A DNA stretch of 64,000 nt from Ornithodoros turicata (GCF_037126465.1 NC_088201.1:227794016-227858015); one strand, 5' to 3'; positions 35,575-48,279 are shown, counted from the first letter of the stretch. Notes: generated by a model not told the origin, from the letters alone. A program made the numbers and translations.

Positions 35575-36170
35575 ATGAGGTATATGCTATATTCTAAACA
35601 TTTGTCGAGGCATCTGGATAGTGCAAAGAGGCAGTACTTTAAATCTCGAATTGAATCTTGCACAAACATCAAAGATAAATGGGAAGTTGTCAACACTTTC
35701 CTTAACAGGCAAAGTGATCAATCATTCGTGAGCTCCTGTTCCACCATGTGTACCCCAGTCATTTATTACAACCCTCGTGTCCGCCAGAAGTATCGCGTGT
35801 GATATCAGCACTTCCTAATGTATCTGCTGGTTACGATCATATATGTGTGTCAAACTAAGAGATGCTATATCTCCTGCCTTTTATTATTAATCTTGCTTTC
35901 GAACAGGCTCGTTTCCCCGGGCTCTGAAGCATGCCGTTATTGTTCCCATATTTAAAAGCGGTAACACTTCCAATGCAAACAATTATCGGCCCATTTCCAT
36001 TCTAACGGCAATTAGTAAGATATTTCAACGATTAGTTTACAGTCATCTTATCAGCTACCTTGAAAATTTTTAAATAGTATGCAGGAACCAACATGGATTT
36101 AGCAGCAAGTACTCTAATGACACAGCCCAAATTCATGTTTTCGCAACCTTTGTAAACAACGTTTTGTGCA
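35575..36170 (+). pseudogene. LINE fragment: linker and RT fingers
   Basis: Plus strand: HLDSAKRQYFKSRIESCTN, WEVVNTFLNRQ, then FPRALKHAVIVPIFKSGN, NNYRPISILTAISKIFQRLVYSHL and NQHGFSSKYSNDTA. This is the start of a LINE reverse transcriptase of CR1/jockey type, with an in-frame stop after ISYLENF. Everything after the fingers is absent. Confidence 0.75.
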
Positions 36171-36624
36171 CTCCACCACCAGATAACATTATCGTGTCAC
36201 TCGTTATCCTCTGAGGCACGACCGTTGTATTCTCAATTTCCCTAACTCATGCACAAATTTCAGCACCTTCTGATTGTTTTCCCCTTCATGGCCAAACTTC
36301 TAAACTTGTTCTTAATCTTTCACGGCCTGGCGATGACACGCCACATCCATCATCTCGAAATGAAGTTGTTGTTCTTGTTGTAAGAGTCGTCTTGCTTTTT
36401 TTTTTGGCTGTCCGCGCCGTGAACTTTCCCCTGTTATGTGTCTGTGGCGCATGGTATTGTTTGGTGTTGCTTTGGTCTTTTTGGTCTTGTCCGGTCTGCT
36501 TCGCTTTTTCTTTTTTACTTATTGTTCTTTCAACTCCTTCGGCTAGATAAGTGTCTTCGATTGTGTTTTGCTTTTCTAGTTCCCTTTCTTCCTCCCGTTC
36601 TACTGATATACATACGTCCTATTG

Positions 36625-36690
36625 TATGGCTACTCCTTAACCTGATGAAGTGCAGAATCTGCCCGAAAGTCTTGCTCATGTTAATTGTAA
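36625..36690 (+). ncRNA. Hammerhead-ribozyme-like motif
   Basis: CTGATGA (36642-36648) and GAAA (36665-36668) are the two conserved hammerhead core strands. Between them GTGCAG and CTGCCC form a stem II of six positions with one mismatch and an AAT loop. After GAAA, the bases AG and CU can make a two-base-pair stem III around a five-base loop (GTCTTG region), putting the cleavage position after GCTC. UUAAC before the core can pair with GUUAA after it as stem I, with a small bulge. Minimal hammerheads of this form are known in Penelope-like retroelements. The flanks here are non-coding, so which element it belongs to is inference. Confidence 0.5.
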
Positions 36691-36775
36691 TAAAGTGTTC
36701 CTACTCGTTTTACCTTCTCTTAGTGTAATCACAGTTCGTAGGAGTTTGGCGTTGCTTTTTACTTTGTATCGTATT

Positions 36776-37699
36776 TAGGGTTGTCAATCGGGATATCCCG
36801 AATCTCCAAATACCGAGATCATGGCCAATTTTTGACTTCCTGAAGTCTCAGGATTTCTTCCGGAAAATCCCGGGATTTCCTGAAAGCAAATATGACAGGA
36901 AAATCAAACACCTGTAGGCCATCAGGCACAGACTCACTCCTTCGTAGGGAAATGACAATTTTTATGACTGGAGGTGGCAGAGGACCGCAGCCTACACGTG
37001 CGTACAACTATTTGCTGACTGTCGTTTCTTCTCGCGGGGAAGCTGAACTGAAGCTTCAGTTTGGCAGCCAGTATTTTCACAAAAGTTTACTCCGAACGGC
37101 GGGACACCACACTCGGCGCTGTAGCACGCAGCGACGTGTTGTAAACTTTTTAGTGTTTCCTTTCTTTCCTGTTTTTTGTTCTTCTTCTGTTGTTGTTGTT
37201 GCTGTTCCTCATTCAAGTGGAATGTTACACCGTTTGAGGAAGTTATAAAGTAGTATTTCCTGTTACTTCAAGTGTATCGGGTGTCGCCTTCTTTTCATGT
37301 GCAACAGTGAAATGCACATAAATAGAAAAGGAGCGGCATTGTGCATTGTCATAGCAGAAAAAATAAACAAAACAAAAAACAAAATAAGATGTAAGAATTT
37401 CACCGTCACTATTTTACCAATGTAGTTATACTGCGAATTTTCGTGTGTTTTCCTTCAGGAAAAGGTAGAATTCACAAAGCGCACATGAACTGCGCATAAC
37501 ACACCGATATAGTCACTTGAGGTAAGTGGACTTGGTTAGATAATGGCGGGTTAGATAATTCTGACCCGCGGAGGACTATACTTGGAGGCACCATCTGAAC
37601 TCGTCACAATCCCGAAATCCCGTCCCGGGATCCCGGGATAGACAGCAAAAAATTCCGAAATCCTGGGACTTCAAAAATGGCTCGGGAATGACAACCCTA
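36776..37699. mobile_element. hAT-like non-autonomous element, TAGGGTTGTCA ends, 924 bp
   Basis: A perfect 8-bp TSD, ATCGTATT, lies at 36768-36775 and 37700-37707. The ends are TAGGGTTGTCAATCGGGAT and CGGGAATGACAACCCTA. The subterminal region is rich in CCCGGGAT-like words. No transposase is present. The 8-bp TSD points to hAT, although the terminal TAGGG differs from the CAGTG/CAGGG ends of its neighbours. Confidence 0.88.
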
Positions 37700-37707
37700 A
37701 TCGTATT

Positions 37708-38436
37708 AAACTTTCTAGACTCCGAAAATTATAAATATCCTTTTCCAAATAGCCCAGTAAAGTTGTTGTAATAGCTGTTTCTATCCCCTTCTCTTCTACC
37801 TGGGAAACGATAATTGTGGTTACAGGGCAGCTGTGCAGCAAGGGAACAAGGCTGTGTCATTTCTTTCTTTCTTAGCGCACACTGCCATTGATGAGGACGG
37901 TGCTAAGTAAAACATTGGTCTTTGTTAATATCGGAGGTTCCTGACCTGAGCCTTTTGCTTCGATCTGGACCCTTAATGAATCTCTTCTACGGGTCAATTG
38001 AGCTCTGTATTTATGTTCTTTGTAGGCGTCATCACGAATGCTAAGGCGGCTTTCATGGCAAGCAGGATGTTTGAAAAATGCATGAAGGATATCATGTTTC
38101 GCTACTCTTTGGATGCCTCCTCCATACAAAAGGCAAGTACGGGTCTTAGGTTAGCGGCGTAAATTGTAGGGTCTCAAGTAACAATTAGGAAACTCACAAC
38201 ATTTAGGCTTACCAAAGTGCATGCGATGACCTGAAAGAGGGCAGGTGACGAAACGCGGCGAACCCACCGCTCTCTGGTTGCTCACAAATGATCGGTAATC
38301 AGACAGGTGTAGTAATGTGGTTTCGAGTCCCGCCACCAGTATTCCCTATCACTTCGTCAACGTCCATCTTTTAGACTCTTTAAGTGGCTTGTCAGATCGG
38401 CGTTTATGTTCCGGAGAGCCACTGTCAGATTGCTTG
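37708..38436. other. No gene recognised
   Basis: Unique-looking spacer between two hAT-like elements; no domain recognised in the short ORFs. Confidence 0.4.
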
Positions 38437-38444
38437 CTTGGGTG

Positions 38445-39261
38445 CAGGGGTGGGTAGTAATACTGATATTTTGTATTATAATCAGTATTGTAATACATAA
38501 TACTCATATTTGTTTGTATTACATGAGTAATACATCGATACATAAATTGGGGAGAAAGAAAGGGAAAGAAAAGCGAAATATATATGCAATTTGTGCATTA
38601 CTTGTCGAGACAGTGATTCTCCAATCACGTTTTATTTCAGGACCTGATATTTTTAGCATATTCTCACAGCGTAACCTCTGTAGTGCAATGCCTTTCCCAA
38701 TATGGTGATATGGCGCTAATGGATTTGATCACGGTAAACAGCTTGCTGTCAGTGTGGCACAGTCTTGACTTCGTCCAGTGTGGACGATAAAATGTGGACC
38801 GTTCAAAAGTGTGACTGTCCATAGTGCAACCGCGTACAAGGGTGACTGGACGCACTCTTTCATACTACAAATGTGTTGGAATGGGATGACTCATCCTTAC
38901 GGACGCTGAACTGGGAAGAATTTGGGAATCCTCCAGTTACCTCTGGCCCCGAGGTCAATCCCTTTGGGATAATTTGGGCAGGGGAATAACAGTGGCCGTG
39001 TTCCTGTCGAAATGTTTGTGGGGACACAAAAAATTACCGATGAGGCGCATTTGTGAAACTCAGCAGGTCGGGCTTACGACCTCTGGGAAAGCATAACACC
39101 ACCCAGAGTATTATAATACATGCAATACTTCGATTTTGTTACTTATAATACATATACAAATACAATTCGAAAACGAGTATTATGATATATATTACAAATA
39201 CTCAAAAGTATGAAAGTGCTAGTATCATAATGCACAGTATTACTATTGCTGCCCACCCCTC
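38445..39261. mobile_element. Non-autonomous hAT-type element, 817 bp
   Basis: A perfect 8-bp TSD, CTTGGGTG, lies at 38437-38444 and 39262-39269. The left end is CAGGGGTGGGTAGTAATACTG and, reverse complemented, the right end is GAGGGGTGGGCAGCAATAGT. The interior near both ends is full of AGTATT/AATACT words. It has no transposase ORF. Confidence 0.9.
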
Positions 39262-39269
39262 CTTGGGTG

Positions 39270-42200
39270 CCGCACCACGTGAAGGCTTACCAAACGACAG
39301 AAAATCCGAATAGAAAAATAAAAATGCCAAAAGTACAGAAAAGTCGTGTAAACTAAAGTCAGCGTCACAAAATAAATATAGCGGCGCAAGTTGGAACTTG
39401 GTGTGCTTTAGAATAGGCTATCGATTTCAATATGGCGGTTCTCCGGGGAATCGTATGTAAGTACTGCTAGGCCGCTTACAGGTTCAGAAATCGGAACGCG
39501 AGTTCAAGAACGATGCTGATTTAGCTGTACGTAGAGACAACACTTCAGAGACTGCCATGATGACGCTGATACAGCCAAAGTTGTCATCACTCTATATATT
39601 TTGTTGCAGCTGGATTGAATTTGTTAGATTTAGATATTCGTAGGTTTAGCACGCATAATGCTTCGTTGCCTGCCACCGGTTGTACAGCTCGAATCAGAGG
39701 TAACCCGAAAGCCATTCCGGCCGTTGGACCCTGGTGGTGCTTAGTACAAATAAGGGCAGTGGGTGTTTTCGCAATCTGTTCAGAGTTAGAGGAGGGACCC
39801 TCGTTACCAAGGCGTTGCTTTCTGCTATACGCTGCCAGGGTGGCTCTATTCCCGCTTTGCAGGCTGGAGCGGTGTTCAAGTTGACTCTGAACCGAGCCGT
39901 ACCTCCTGCCACTGTACAGCGAGTCACGGACCCCACTTAAGTTGCTCTGCACAAACCCTCTACGCGTGTACACGTCGCTGCTTTTATACGTCGTGCGAGA
40001 CGATGCTTTGGATTAAGCAACGTCTTTCTTCTCTCCATTGCAACATGCACCGTTGAGCAGACGCATTCCAACGACCGTCACACAGTCGGTCTGTGCAATG
40101 ATATGTTCTCGTTTCCTTAGGGACTTCACATTGGGTGCGTCACACTCCGCCTTTGTTACCACAAGTATCCAATCCAAGCAAATGTGAGTTCAGCGTAAGG
40201 CTTTTTGTTCCCGCACCCTCAACACACACGCGCTTCGAAACCTCAAGCGGAAACACTCGGTTGCAGTCGTCCTACCGCACGCTAAACTGAACGTTACGTT
40301 CATTATAGCTTTTATATATTTTTTTTTAAGTTAACGCGTCACTCGACGGATCGTGCACAGGATTGTTTATTTGTTCTAGATGGCAGTAAAGAGAGGTTTT
40401 TGCTTGGTCATCCTTTGGTTGCCCTGGATTGGGAATAACTGTTGCGATTGGCCATCGTATGGGATCTCGTGACAAAGCACGGGGAAGTGACGCGTTCTTC
40501 GTGCGTTGTGAAATAGCGAGAAGATGCTCATCAGGCACCCAGTGCCAGCAAACATTAGCTAACGACGATGTTTGCATTTGGTATGGTGAATTCCTCTACA
40601 AAGCAAGAAAGTCTGACGAGGAGGAACGGAGCCCATTTGCGAAAAAGAATCGCGTCCCACTGTAGAGCTTGAGGGATGCCGTTGTGAGGATCGGGCGGAC
40701 TGAGCGAATCGGCCCAACGCGCACTATTGCTCCGCCTAGCAAGATACAGAAGCGACGAGAGTGCTTTGTTGGAGTTTCAGCAGATTCCTAGGATGCTGGG
40801 CAGAGTGAGAAGGAGTAAGAAAACAACCGCTAGCGGCAGCGACTGTTCTTTCACGAAACGCTGGTAACACCTGTCAAAGCAATTATAGGTCTTACATCGG
40901 TGTGGTAACATTCAAGTCACTCACCCAAGCCCCAATCTGATCACAGACACAAAACTACTCCCTATATTGTTTCACGTTGCGAATGCATGTGCGGAGAGTT
41001 ACATGGATGCAATCGCAATTCAGCAAGTGTAAATCGTTATCATTTGCGTACACTCACTGTTCATCTTTGTGTCAAAGATGAAAGACGGCTATTCCTTCCG
41101 ATGGGGTAGCTCGTGAACATCATTGTCAATTATCATGAATCTGAGTGAATTCGGCACGCTCTTCATATTGGTGGGGTACAAAAGTGACCTTTACTTGGCA
41201 AATTTCCGAGTTCAGTTCGCAAATATTTACATAATTAAACTTAGGATACGTGACATTCACATCAGGGGGTCGCAAAAACCTAATAAGAACAAACGCCGTT
41301 GACCGCATAATTCTAGGTGGTGTAGTTCTTTATTATAATTCAATGACACGTTTTCTGGGACACCCTATAGACATGCTGATATATTCATGTGCTGATATAC
41401 ATGTGCTATACTACTCTAAATCTTGTAGCGGCTTAGAAGCACATATGTGATGTGGATGGAGTTGCTCAAGCGAACACATGTGTTACAACCTTCAACAAGG
41501 TGGTTCTTATGAAAACCAGCGACTTCTCCCGAAATATCCTGGAAAACCCCAAGCTCAGGAGATACTACGGAGATCATAATTCGTTGTGCGGCGGCGACGG
41601 CTGCACGCGAACGCGGGCTCGCGCGTTCTTGCTTCACCATACCACCAGTGAGCGCTGCCTGTCGGGCGTGCATACCTTTATTCGATCCGCCTTGAAACGG
41701 ACGTTTGTTATTGACGAATGTAGTCCACATGATTTCGAGCTCGAAACCATTGTCCCTATAACTCTGCAGCGTATTAGAGGCTTCGTGCTGTCGTTCCCAC
41801 TTGTCATTCTAGCAACACGTCTGGCATTGCAACTGTCCGTAAGTGGACGCGTTTCTGCCAACCGCAAACAATTCTGGCAATCTCTTTTGAGATGTCAGAG
41901 TCAAGACGCGGTCCCGGTTCTGAAGCCGAATCAAGTGTTTTGCAAAATAAAAAAAAGCTGGAGCGCAAATGAGGACCTAAGTGTAATATTTCGTGCTGTT
42001 TGTATTGTTGTTCATCGTTCAATGTCTGCGAATTTTGTGCCCCCATGATTTCAACGCTTAGTTCACAAGAGCATGTGTGGTGATGGATGGATACGCTTTC
42101 AAAGGTACGTGCTCGTCAGTGTTGAACAAAGTGATTTGTTGCTGCTATCTACTGTTTTGTGTGGCTTCTTGCGGGTACTCATCTCCCGCAGGCATGAGAT

Positions 42201-44739
42201 GTTTACTTTGCAGCGCGTTTCAGAAAACATATAGATTGCGACATTTTCAAGATTGCCATAACCACCATGCAGCTCCCATGACATCAGAGGAGCATGTTAA
42301 CATGGGCTTCAAACGGGCGTTCAACGGTTTTGATTTTGGAATATAAATGGAATTGTCGAAGTGTGTCATCGGAGCATCATGGAGACAGACAGATTCTACT
42401 TTCAATGAGTTATACCAACAGTTTTATAACCGAATTGAAGTTCAATAACTAGAAATTCTGAACACGAAGTCCCAAATGTCTCTTGCACTAAGAAATCGCA
42501 AAGGAATCGTAATTCCCACGTAGTGCGAGAGAGAAATTTTAATAGCGACGGAAAAATAAAATTTCCCTCACTTCAGAACGTTCTTGTGGATGTGCTACTT
42601 TGGATGTCAACGATTTTGTGGACGTTATGTAGCGAGACGTAGGATTCAGAATGACCGGAGCTTAACAATGGCAGCCAAAAATGGTGGGAGCTGGCCTGAT
42701 GTCCAACAAGTAGGCGAATATTTGCAAAGGAGCGAATAACAATTTTTAAACAAAAGCGTGAAAGTTTCCTTTGCCTATATCTGGCTAGAAATCTTGGAAT
42801 CGGGAGTCTTGATAGAAATGGTATTTTTTGTTAAAAAGAAAGAAAAGAAAACGCGCTATTTTGCGTGCATATCCCATATCACTATAGTTGCGACACATCG
42901 CATTAATCTATGGTGTCACGGTCTTGCGGTGTACAGTCACATCATGCACGAATGCATTATCAAAGTTGATGCGCCGTAGGTAGCCGAACTTGTCGCAGGG
43001 GTGGAAAAAAATTCGCAGTATTAGCAACACCCGTGAATAACCATTTTCACGTTGCAGCATTGATTGCAAGTTGCACAGTCAATTACATTCTGCGTATCTG
43101 GACACATCATAAGCGACCCCTAGCAGATTGATAATCTCTTTTAAAACAGCAACGTTTGAATGAGCCGGGATGCGTATTTTGAAACCATAGAGGAAAGAAA
43201 GAAAAAGGAGGTGCCCAAGTGCGCCGAGAAGTGACGCCAGATTGGAGGCCATTCCAGTGACGTCACCGCTAGCTTTCCGGTTTCGGTTACATACATTTCT
43301 ATGGAAGCCCTCAACGCATAGTTTTGGAATACTTGGAGAGGTGTGACAGTAGTGCACCGAAGTGGCCCCTAATGTGACGTGTGCAAAGCTACCTCATTGG
43401 ACTATTCAGGTAACGTTATGCCCCGTTATGCCCGTTGGGAAGAAACTACAGCTCATCTCCTATCCGTACGTCGCTTGCCCTACGCTTTTCTTTTCGGGCG
43501 AAGAGCCGTTAGGGCGTCTCAATTCTTTCTTTCCTCCATCTTTGAAACCCTGACCGATAGAGACCCGCTGCGGCTGCAGAAAAGCCTTCAAAACATTAGT
43601 TACCATTTCCCAGCGTGATAACAGCCGCCCTGCGGTGGGGAAATGTTAACTGAACAAATCCCTTGCATTAAACTAACAGAATAATTTTGTTTATTTAAGA
43701 TTTCCTCATGACCTTAAGGATTGCTGCTGTGGCGCGTTCGGGAACGAGACGACATTTTTCGGTGTTATTATTAAGGCTGAACGAAGCTTTACGTACACCC
43801 AATGACGGCCACTATGTTCGCGTTAGGACAACGCCTCCTATAGGGTGGGGCGCCTGCAGGTTGGAGGAACGATACCAGCGCCTATTTCTCCCCTAGCGTT
43901 GGATTGCTAAACGAAAGTTCCGCGTTTGTCCGCCAATGCTGTATGCGTGGGCCTGTCATACGAGGAATAGTAACTGGACTCTGGTCGTCCCTTTGACGTT
44001 TCTCGTATGAGAACGATGGAAAGTGACACTGAGAACATCCCTGCAGAGAAAATGAAAGGTCGGCACCGTGCTCCTCCACCGTGGTCGGCAAAGTGCATGC
44101 ACGAGTAAAAGTTGTCGTCACTACATACTTGAGTTTCCTAAATTACGAACGTTTCAGCCCGGACGGTTCTTCGTGGCGGCCGTCGAAGAAGACCAAGATC
44201 TGTAGTGCCCACTTCATTGATAGTCTGTAAGCAACATCCAGGGGCACCCCTTCTATCTGCCCACATTTTCCCCACCAACTTAGCCGAAGAAACAGGCCGA
44301 TATTGAGAGATACAAGAGGTAATGTAATGGTAATGGTACACAGACACAGGCTAAGACACTGCTGATAGCCAGTTAAGATCTAAGCCTCTCCTTCACTGAG
44401 GCTCTATAAACTTGTATAGGATTTGCATTCGGATCAAACGCCCTAACAAACCTGCCATGGTCTGGCAATGCTATTGATCGAATGGGAAATCACAGTGTTA
44501 ATGAAAACAATGGTACAGTCCTGATAATGATAAAGCCTACAGTAAATTTGACTTACAACGAATTCCAAGACACTGACGCAGCAATATGTTCAAGTGAAAA
44601 ATGTGTTAACACGCACGTACCTGCAGTGTAATGTCATAGACCCGGCTGCCTTGTAGTTGGGAGACGCATTTTGCGAATTCTAAAACGTCTCCGTCAGTAG
44701 TAAGCACTGACCGTTGACTACTGAAAAGCAAACGAAGGG
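39270..44739. other. Mostly unassigned; no supported gene
   Basis: A 5.5-kb stretch with several ORFs of 60-198 codons, none with a recognisable domain. The longest (41452-42048, plus) opens from GTG and has no coding signature I trust. CTGGGACACCCTATA near 41358 looks like one end of a TA-flanked TIR element, but I could not find its partner. Confidence 0.35.
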
Positions 44740-44860
44740 CACTGGACACCATTAATACCAATTAATACCAGCGAGCAAGTAGGAGCCCCTCAGTAATTAG
44801 GATGATTCAGTGAGTCATTACAGTAATTGCATCTAACTCGTGTCCAGACCACCCTGTGTG
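44740..44860. repeat. Foldback element, copy 2 (opposite orientation to 918)
   Basis: Reverse complemented, it reads CACACAGGGTGGTCTGGACA and on through a CTGAATCATCCTAATTACTGAGGGG block to TAATGGTGTCCAG. The same order is seen at 937-1069 (CACACAGTGGTCTGGACA, CTGAATGATCCGAATTGCTG, TAATGGCGTCCAG). Confidence 0.75.
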
Positions 44861-45190
44861 TTTGCGACCCCCAGCGGTCATAACAAAAAAGGTAGAAATA
44901 GAGTAGATAGAAACAGTTTTATTGAAGATCAACAACATCATCTTGAAAACAGCAGTGCATAACAGCCACTGACCATCAGTAGGTCGATGGTTATAGAGAG
45001 GTAACTACCCAGTTGCAATGTGTCACACCATGTGGCACCACCATCTTCGTCATTCCGGGATGACATGTGTGACGTCATTGTGGCATGTCTGCGCAGGTTA
45101 GCACAGCTCTGGACAACCAAGGAGACAGAGCAATGCAAACTGCTGTGAAAGCAAAGACCAAAATACGCTAACAAGTATTGTGAATTGTAA

Positions 45191-45346
45191 TATGCGAGAA
45201 CTGATATTCTGGAGCTGAAACAACATAGAAAGGATGAATACATACAAAGCCTCAAATTCCAAAGAAATATCTTTTCTTAGGCATTTGAGGCTTTGTCCAT
45301 ATTTGCCCTTTCTAAGTTGTTCCAGTCAGAATATCAGTTCTCACAT
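45191..45346. repeat. Inverted repeat with arms of about 68 bp
   Basis: The left arm (45191-45258) includes GAGAACTGATATTCTGGA and CAAAGCCTCAAATTCC. The right arm (45280-45346) includes GGCATTTGAGGCTTTG and TCAGAATATCAGTTCTCACA. Arms are imperfect. The loop is about 20 bp. Confidence 0.75.
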
Positions 45347-45477
45347 GTTCAACAGTTCCCGTTGCTTCGATCCCGTCGCATGAACGTGTGTATGAGTGAG
45401 CAAAAATGTAAGAGCGAGAGGGAGTGCCTGGTTTGTACCTTCAGAGGATGCACCCTTGGAAGTCGCTGGGGAGGTGT

Positions 45478-45550
45478 GTCAGCTTAGCTCAATTGGTAGA
45501 GCCCTGGACCGGTAATCCAGAGGATGTGGGTTCGGGTCCTACAGCTGGCT
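45478..45550 (+). tRNA. tRNA-Thr(GGT)-like sequence, possibly a SINE head or pseudogene
   Basis: All four arms fold over 73 nt. The acceptor is GTCAGCT with AGCTGGC (one G-U pair), the D arm is GCTC/GAGC, the anticodon stem is CTGGA/TCCAG around loop CCGGTAA, and the T arm is GTGGG/CCTAC. Internal promoter boxes are good: TAGCTCAATTGG and GGTTCGGGTCC. TTTTT at 45553-45557 could end Pol III transcription. Position 33 is C instead of the near-universal U, and no CCA or intron is seen. Many arthropod SINEs have such heads, so a tRNA-derived repeat is as likely as a functional tRNA gene. Confidence 0.55.
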
Positions 45551-47156
45551 AACTTTTTAGAGACTTTCATCGCTTAATCGTCATGTATTTTCACCTTTAT
45601 AGAGTCGCGCATCGGCGCCCTAGTGGCTACTTTGCAAAGTAACTTCATTCAATAATTATTAAGAATCATGCCAGCGCTTTTCTCGTTCCCGAGTTCAAGA
45701 AAGCTTTTGTGGAAGACAGAAACTGGCGGGCATGCACGGACTAGAACAACAACCAATGCCCGACATGCAGGGACAAGACACCACTAATCACAAACAAAAC
45801 GTGGTCAAAATTATCATGTTTGTTCCATCGGAGAGGCAGCCAGGGAACTAAATTGTATTTTTCTCCTAAACAAACAAACATCTGTCCCTCTTGCAGTTCT
45901 TTGCTGAACTAATTTAGAGGCGAAATTATTAAGAACCATTCTAGCGCTACTCCTATCCAGATCAAGGGTGTGCCAGCACTATTGTCATTGTTAAGACAAG
46001 AACGATTAAAAAGAATTCTTGTCTAAAAAAGACAAAAATTACAGATCTAGATGCGTCAAAAAAGCATGCACCATAACTCAGAACTGGTCTTAGCACATCA
46101 GGACATTGCTCCACAAGAACTGTCGCACGATGAAAAATCGAATGACTGCTGTACAACAAGGGAAAGCAAGGACAGAGAGAGACTTAAACAAACTGGATGA
46201 GACACTTAACAGCATTAAAGTATTTCCACATGCAGAGCACTCCCTGATCGTCAATCTGATCAACATCAAATCCACCAATATCGATGCACACAACCCACCG
46301 CTGGCGTGCCATACATCCATATTCCGTGAGAGGCATACTGAGTCCCACTGAAGCTACACTTTTCCACTAACGGCCAATGCAACTGCTACGGATAGAATCA
46401 ACACGTGTCATCTACCAGTAACACGTCCATACACACGAGAGGCTAAGGCAGAAGTGAATCCTTGCACTCTCTGCGGGTCTTGCTCACCGGGCGTGTAGTC
46501 ATCCCATTGTCTCAGGCTACGCTGTTTTTGTTGCACTGACGGCCAACACAACTGCTACCGACACGGTCGACCTGAAACAATAGACACTGCATGACGTCAT
46601 CACTTGATGTCCGAGGCATGCATGCTGTATGGTTCAAGGATGCGTACTGCTGTGCTCTAGACAAGAGAGCCATTATTTATAGAACCACTAACCCAAGATT
46701 ATTCCACTATAGGCTAGTGCCATTTCAAATCGAACAATTGGGTACACTTGATGTCTTGAATGAGCAGGAAAAAAATATATGTTGAAGCCATCAGTGAGTT
46801 AGGAGAAATAATCTCTTTCGAAATTGCCTGGGCTGCGCAGTTCGGGAAATAGGAGAGGAGAAAAAACAGCCTCTCAGAACACGATGTCATTGCGTGCAGG
46901 TTTGAGCGTTCCCTACAAGGCTATTTATTGTCTCATTAAAGTAATTTCTTGATCTGGCTTTAGGCCACGTAGGGCACAATAGGCTCCTGGGTTGGCAGTG
47001 GTGTCTCAGTTTTTGTTTGTGTGCAAAAAAATATCGAAGTTGACTCAAAGCACCAAAAGGCACCATGTTCACTGCAGCTTTACAGGCAATGTAAGAAACG
47101 GATAAGATCGAACTTTATGCCGTTTATTTTTGTTATTCATGGGGCTATCGAATTAT

Positions 47157-48279
47157 AGAGGGTGTTTCAAAAAACGTGTCATTCAGACTTTATAAAAAAT
47201 GGGGCGATTGAAAAATGTGGGATAAACGGCACTTGTGTGGCAACTGAATTTGCCATCTTGCAAAAATATTTTCATGTGATTTTAATTAAAATAAATTCAA
47301 TTTCTTTAATTAAACTCCAAAATTTCCCAAGTCAACCTAACGTTTTTTTCACAGAATTAGAGAGCCCGTAGCGAATTTAGTCAGATCCACCAAGAAATCC
47401 GCTCGATATTGCAAATGGAACTGCCAAAAAAAAGTCCCGAAATTGAGACTTCAAAGTTTCGGGTATTCAACGGTGCACCAAATCAGACACAAACATTCGT
47501 GGAGACGAGGACATGCTCCTGCCCCCATGAAAGATAGAAGGTCGAAAAAAAAAACAGGGCGGGAAAAAAGAGGCAGAATCATTTTTGTTTGCCAGTTTGT
47601 TTGCGTTATCAACGTATGGTGGAATCTCACCGGTCCAGCGATAAACTGTTCTAGCTTCATGGGGGCAGGAGCATGTCCTTCACGCTTCATTTCCGCACCT
47701 CAACCTGCATCCGCTGCCGGCCGCGACATCTGAGCAGCGTGCTCCCTTGCCGGTTTCGGCAGTCGCGGCAGCCAACGCCGCGGCACGCTTCAACCGGCGT
47801 CTCTGCAGTCAACACGGCTAACGCAGCCTCACTTCCTGGGACCCTACGAGCTCTCGCTCCCGTGCAGTATGGTGGAATCTCACCGGTCCAGCGATAAACT
47901 GTTCTAGCTTCATGGGGGCAGGAGCATGTCCTGCCCTCCACGCATCTTTGCGACTGACTTGATGCGCTGTAATACCCAAACGTCTGAAGCCTCAACTTCG
48001 GGTCTTTTTTTGCAGTTCCCTTTGCAATATCGAGCGGATTTCTTGGTGGATCTGACTAAGTTCGCTACAATCTCTCTAATTCTGTAAGAAAAACGTGAGG
48101 TTGACTTGGGAAATTTTCAAGTTCAATTAGAGAAATTCCATTTATTTTGATTAAAATCAAATGAAAATATTTGTCCAAGATGGCAAATTCCGTTCCCACA
48201 CAAGAGGCGTTTACCCCGTATTGTTCCGTCGCCCCGTTTTTTTATAAAGTCCGAATGACCCGTTTTTTGAAGCACCCTG
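47157..48279. mobile_element. TA-flanked element with TIRs of about 330 bp
   Basis: It begins GAGGGTGTTTCAAAAAACG after TA (47155-47156) and ends CGTTTTTTGAAGCACCCTG before TA (48280-48281). The inverted repeats are long: about 47157-47486 pairs with about 47955-48279, including GCGGATTTCTTGGTGGATCTGA. TA targets and a CAGGGTG-like end suggest the Tc1/mariner group, inferred. The middle is filled by other repeats and has no transposase. The right arm of the host inverted repeat lacks this insert, so it came later. Confidence 0.85.
47614..47932. repeat. 183-bp TRIM fragment between 66-bp direct repeats
   Basis: 47614-47679 and 47867-47932 are direct copies starting GTATGGTGGAATCTCACCGG. Between them, 47683-47865 matches 49945-50127 (the internal region of the TRIM-like element) at equal length, with few differences. 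The left copy's TTCATGGGGGCAGGAGCATG also has an inverted partner near 47511-47533. Confidence 0.85.

Noticed and set aside
41130..41366. A TA-flanked TIR element ending CTGGGACACCCTA
   Set aside because: Only one end is convincing; no inverted partner was found, so it is not listed as an element.
41452..42048. A 198-codon plus-strand ORF
   Set aside because: It opens from GTG, has no recognised domain, and an overlapping minus-strand frame is equally open. It is likely chance or a repeat.
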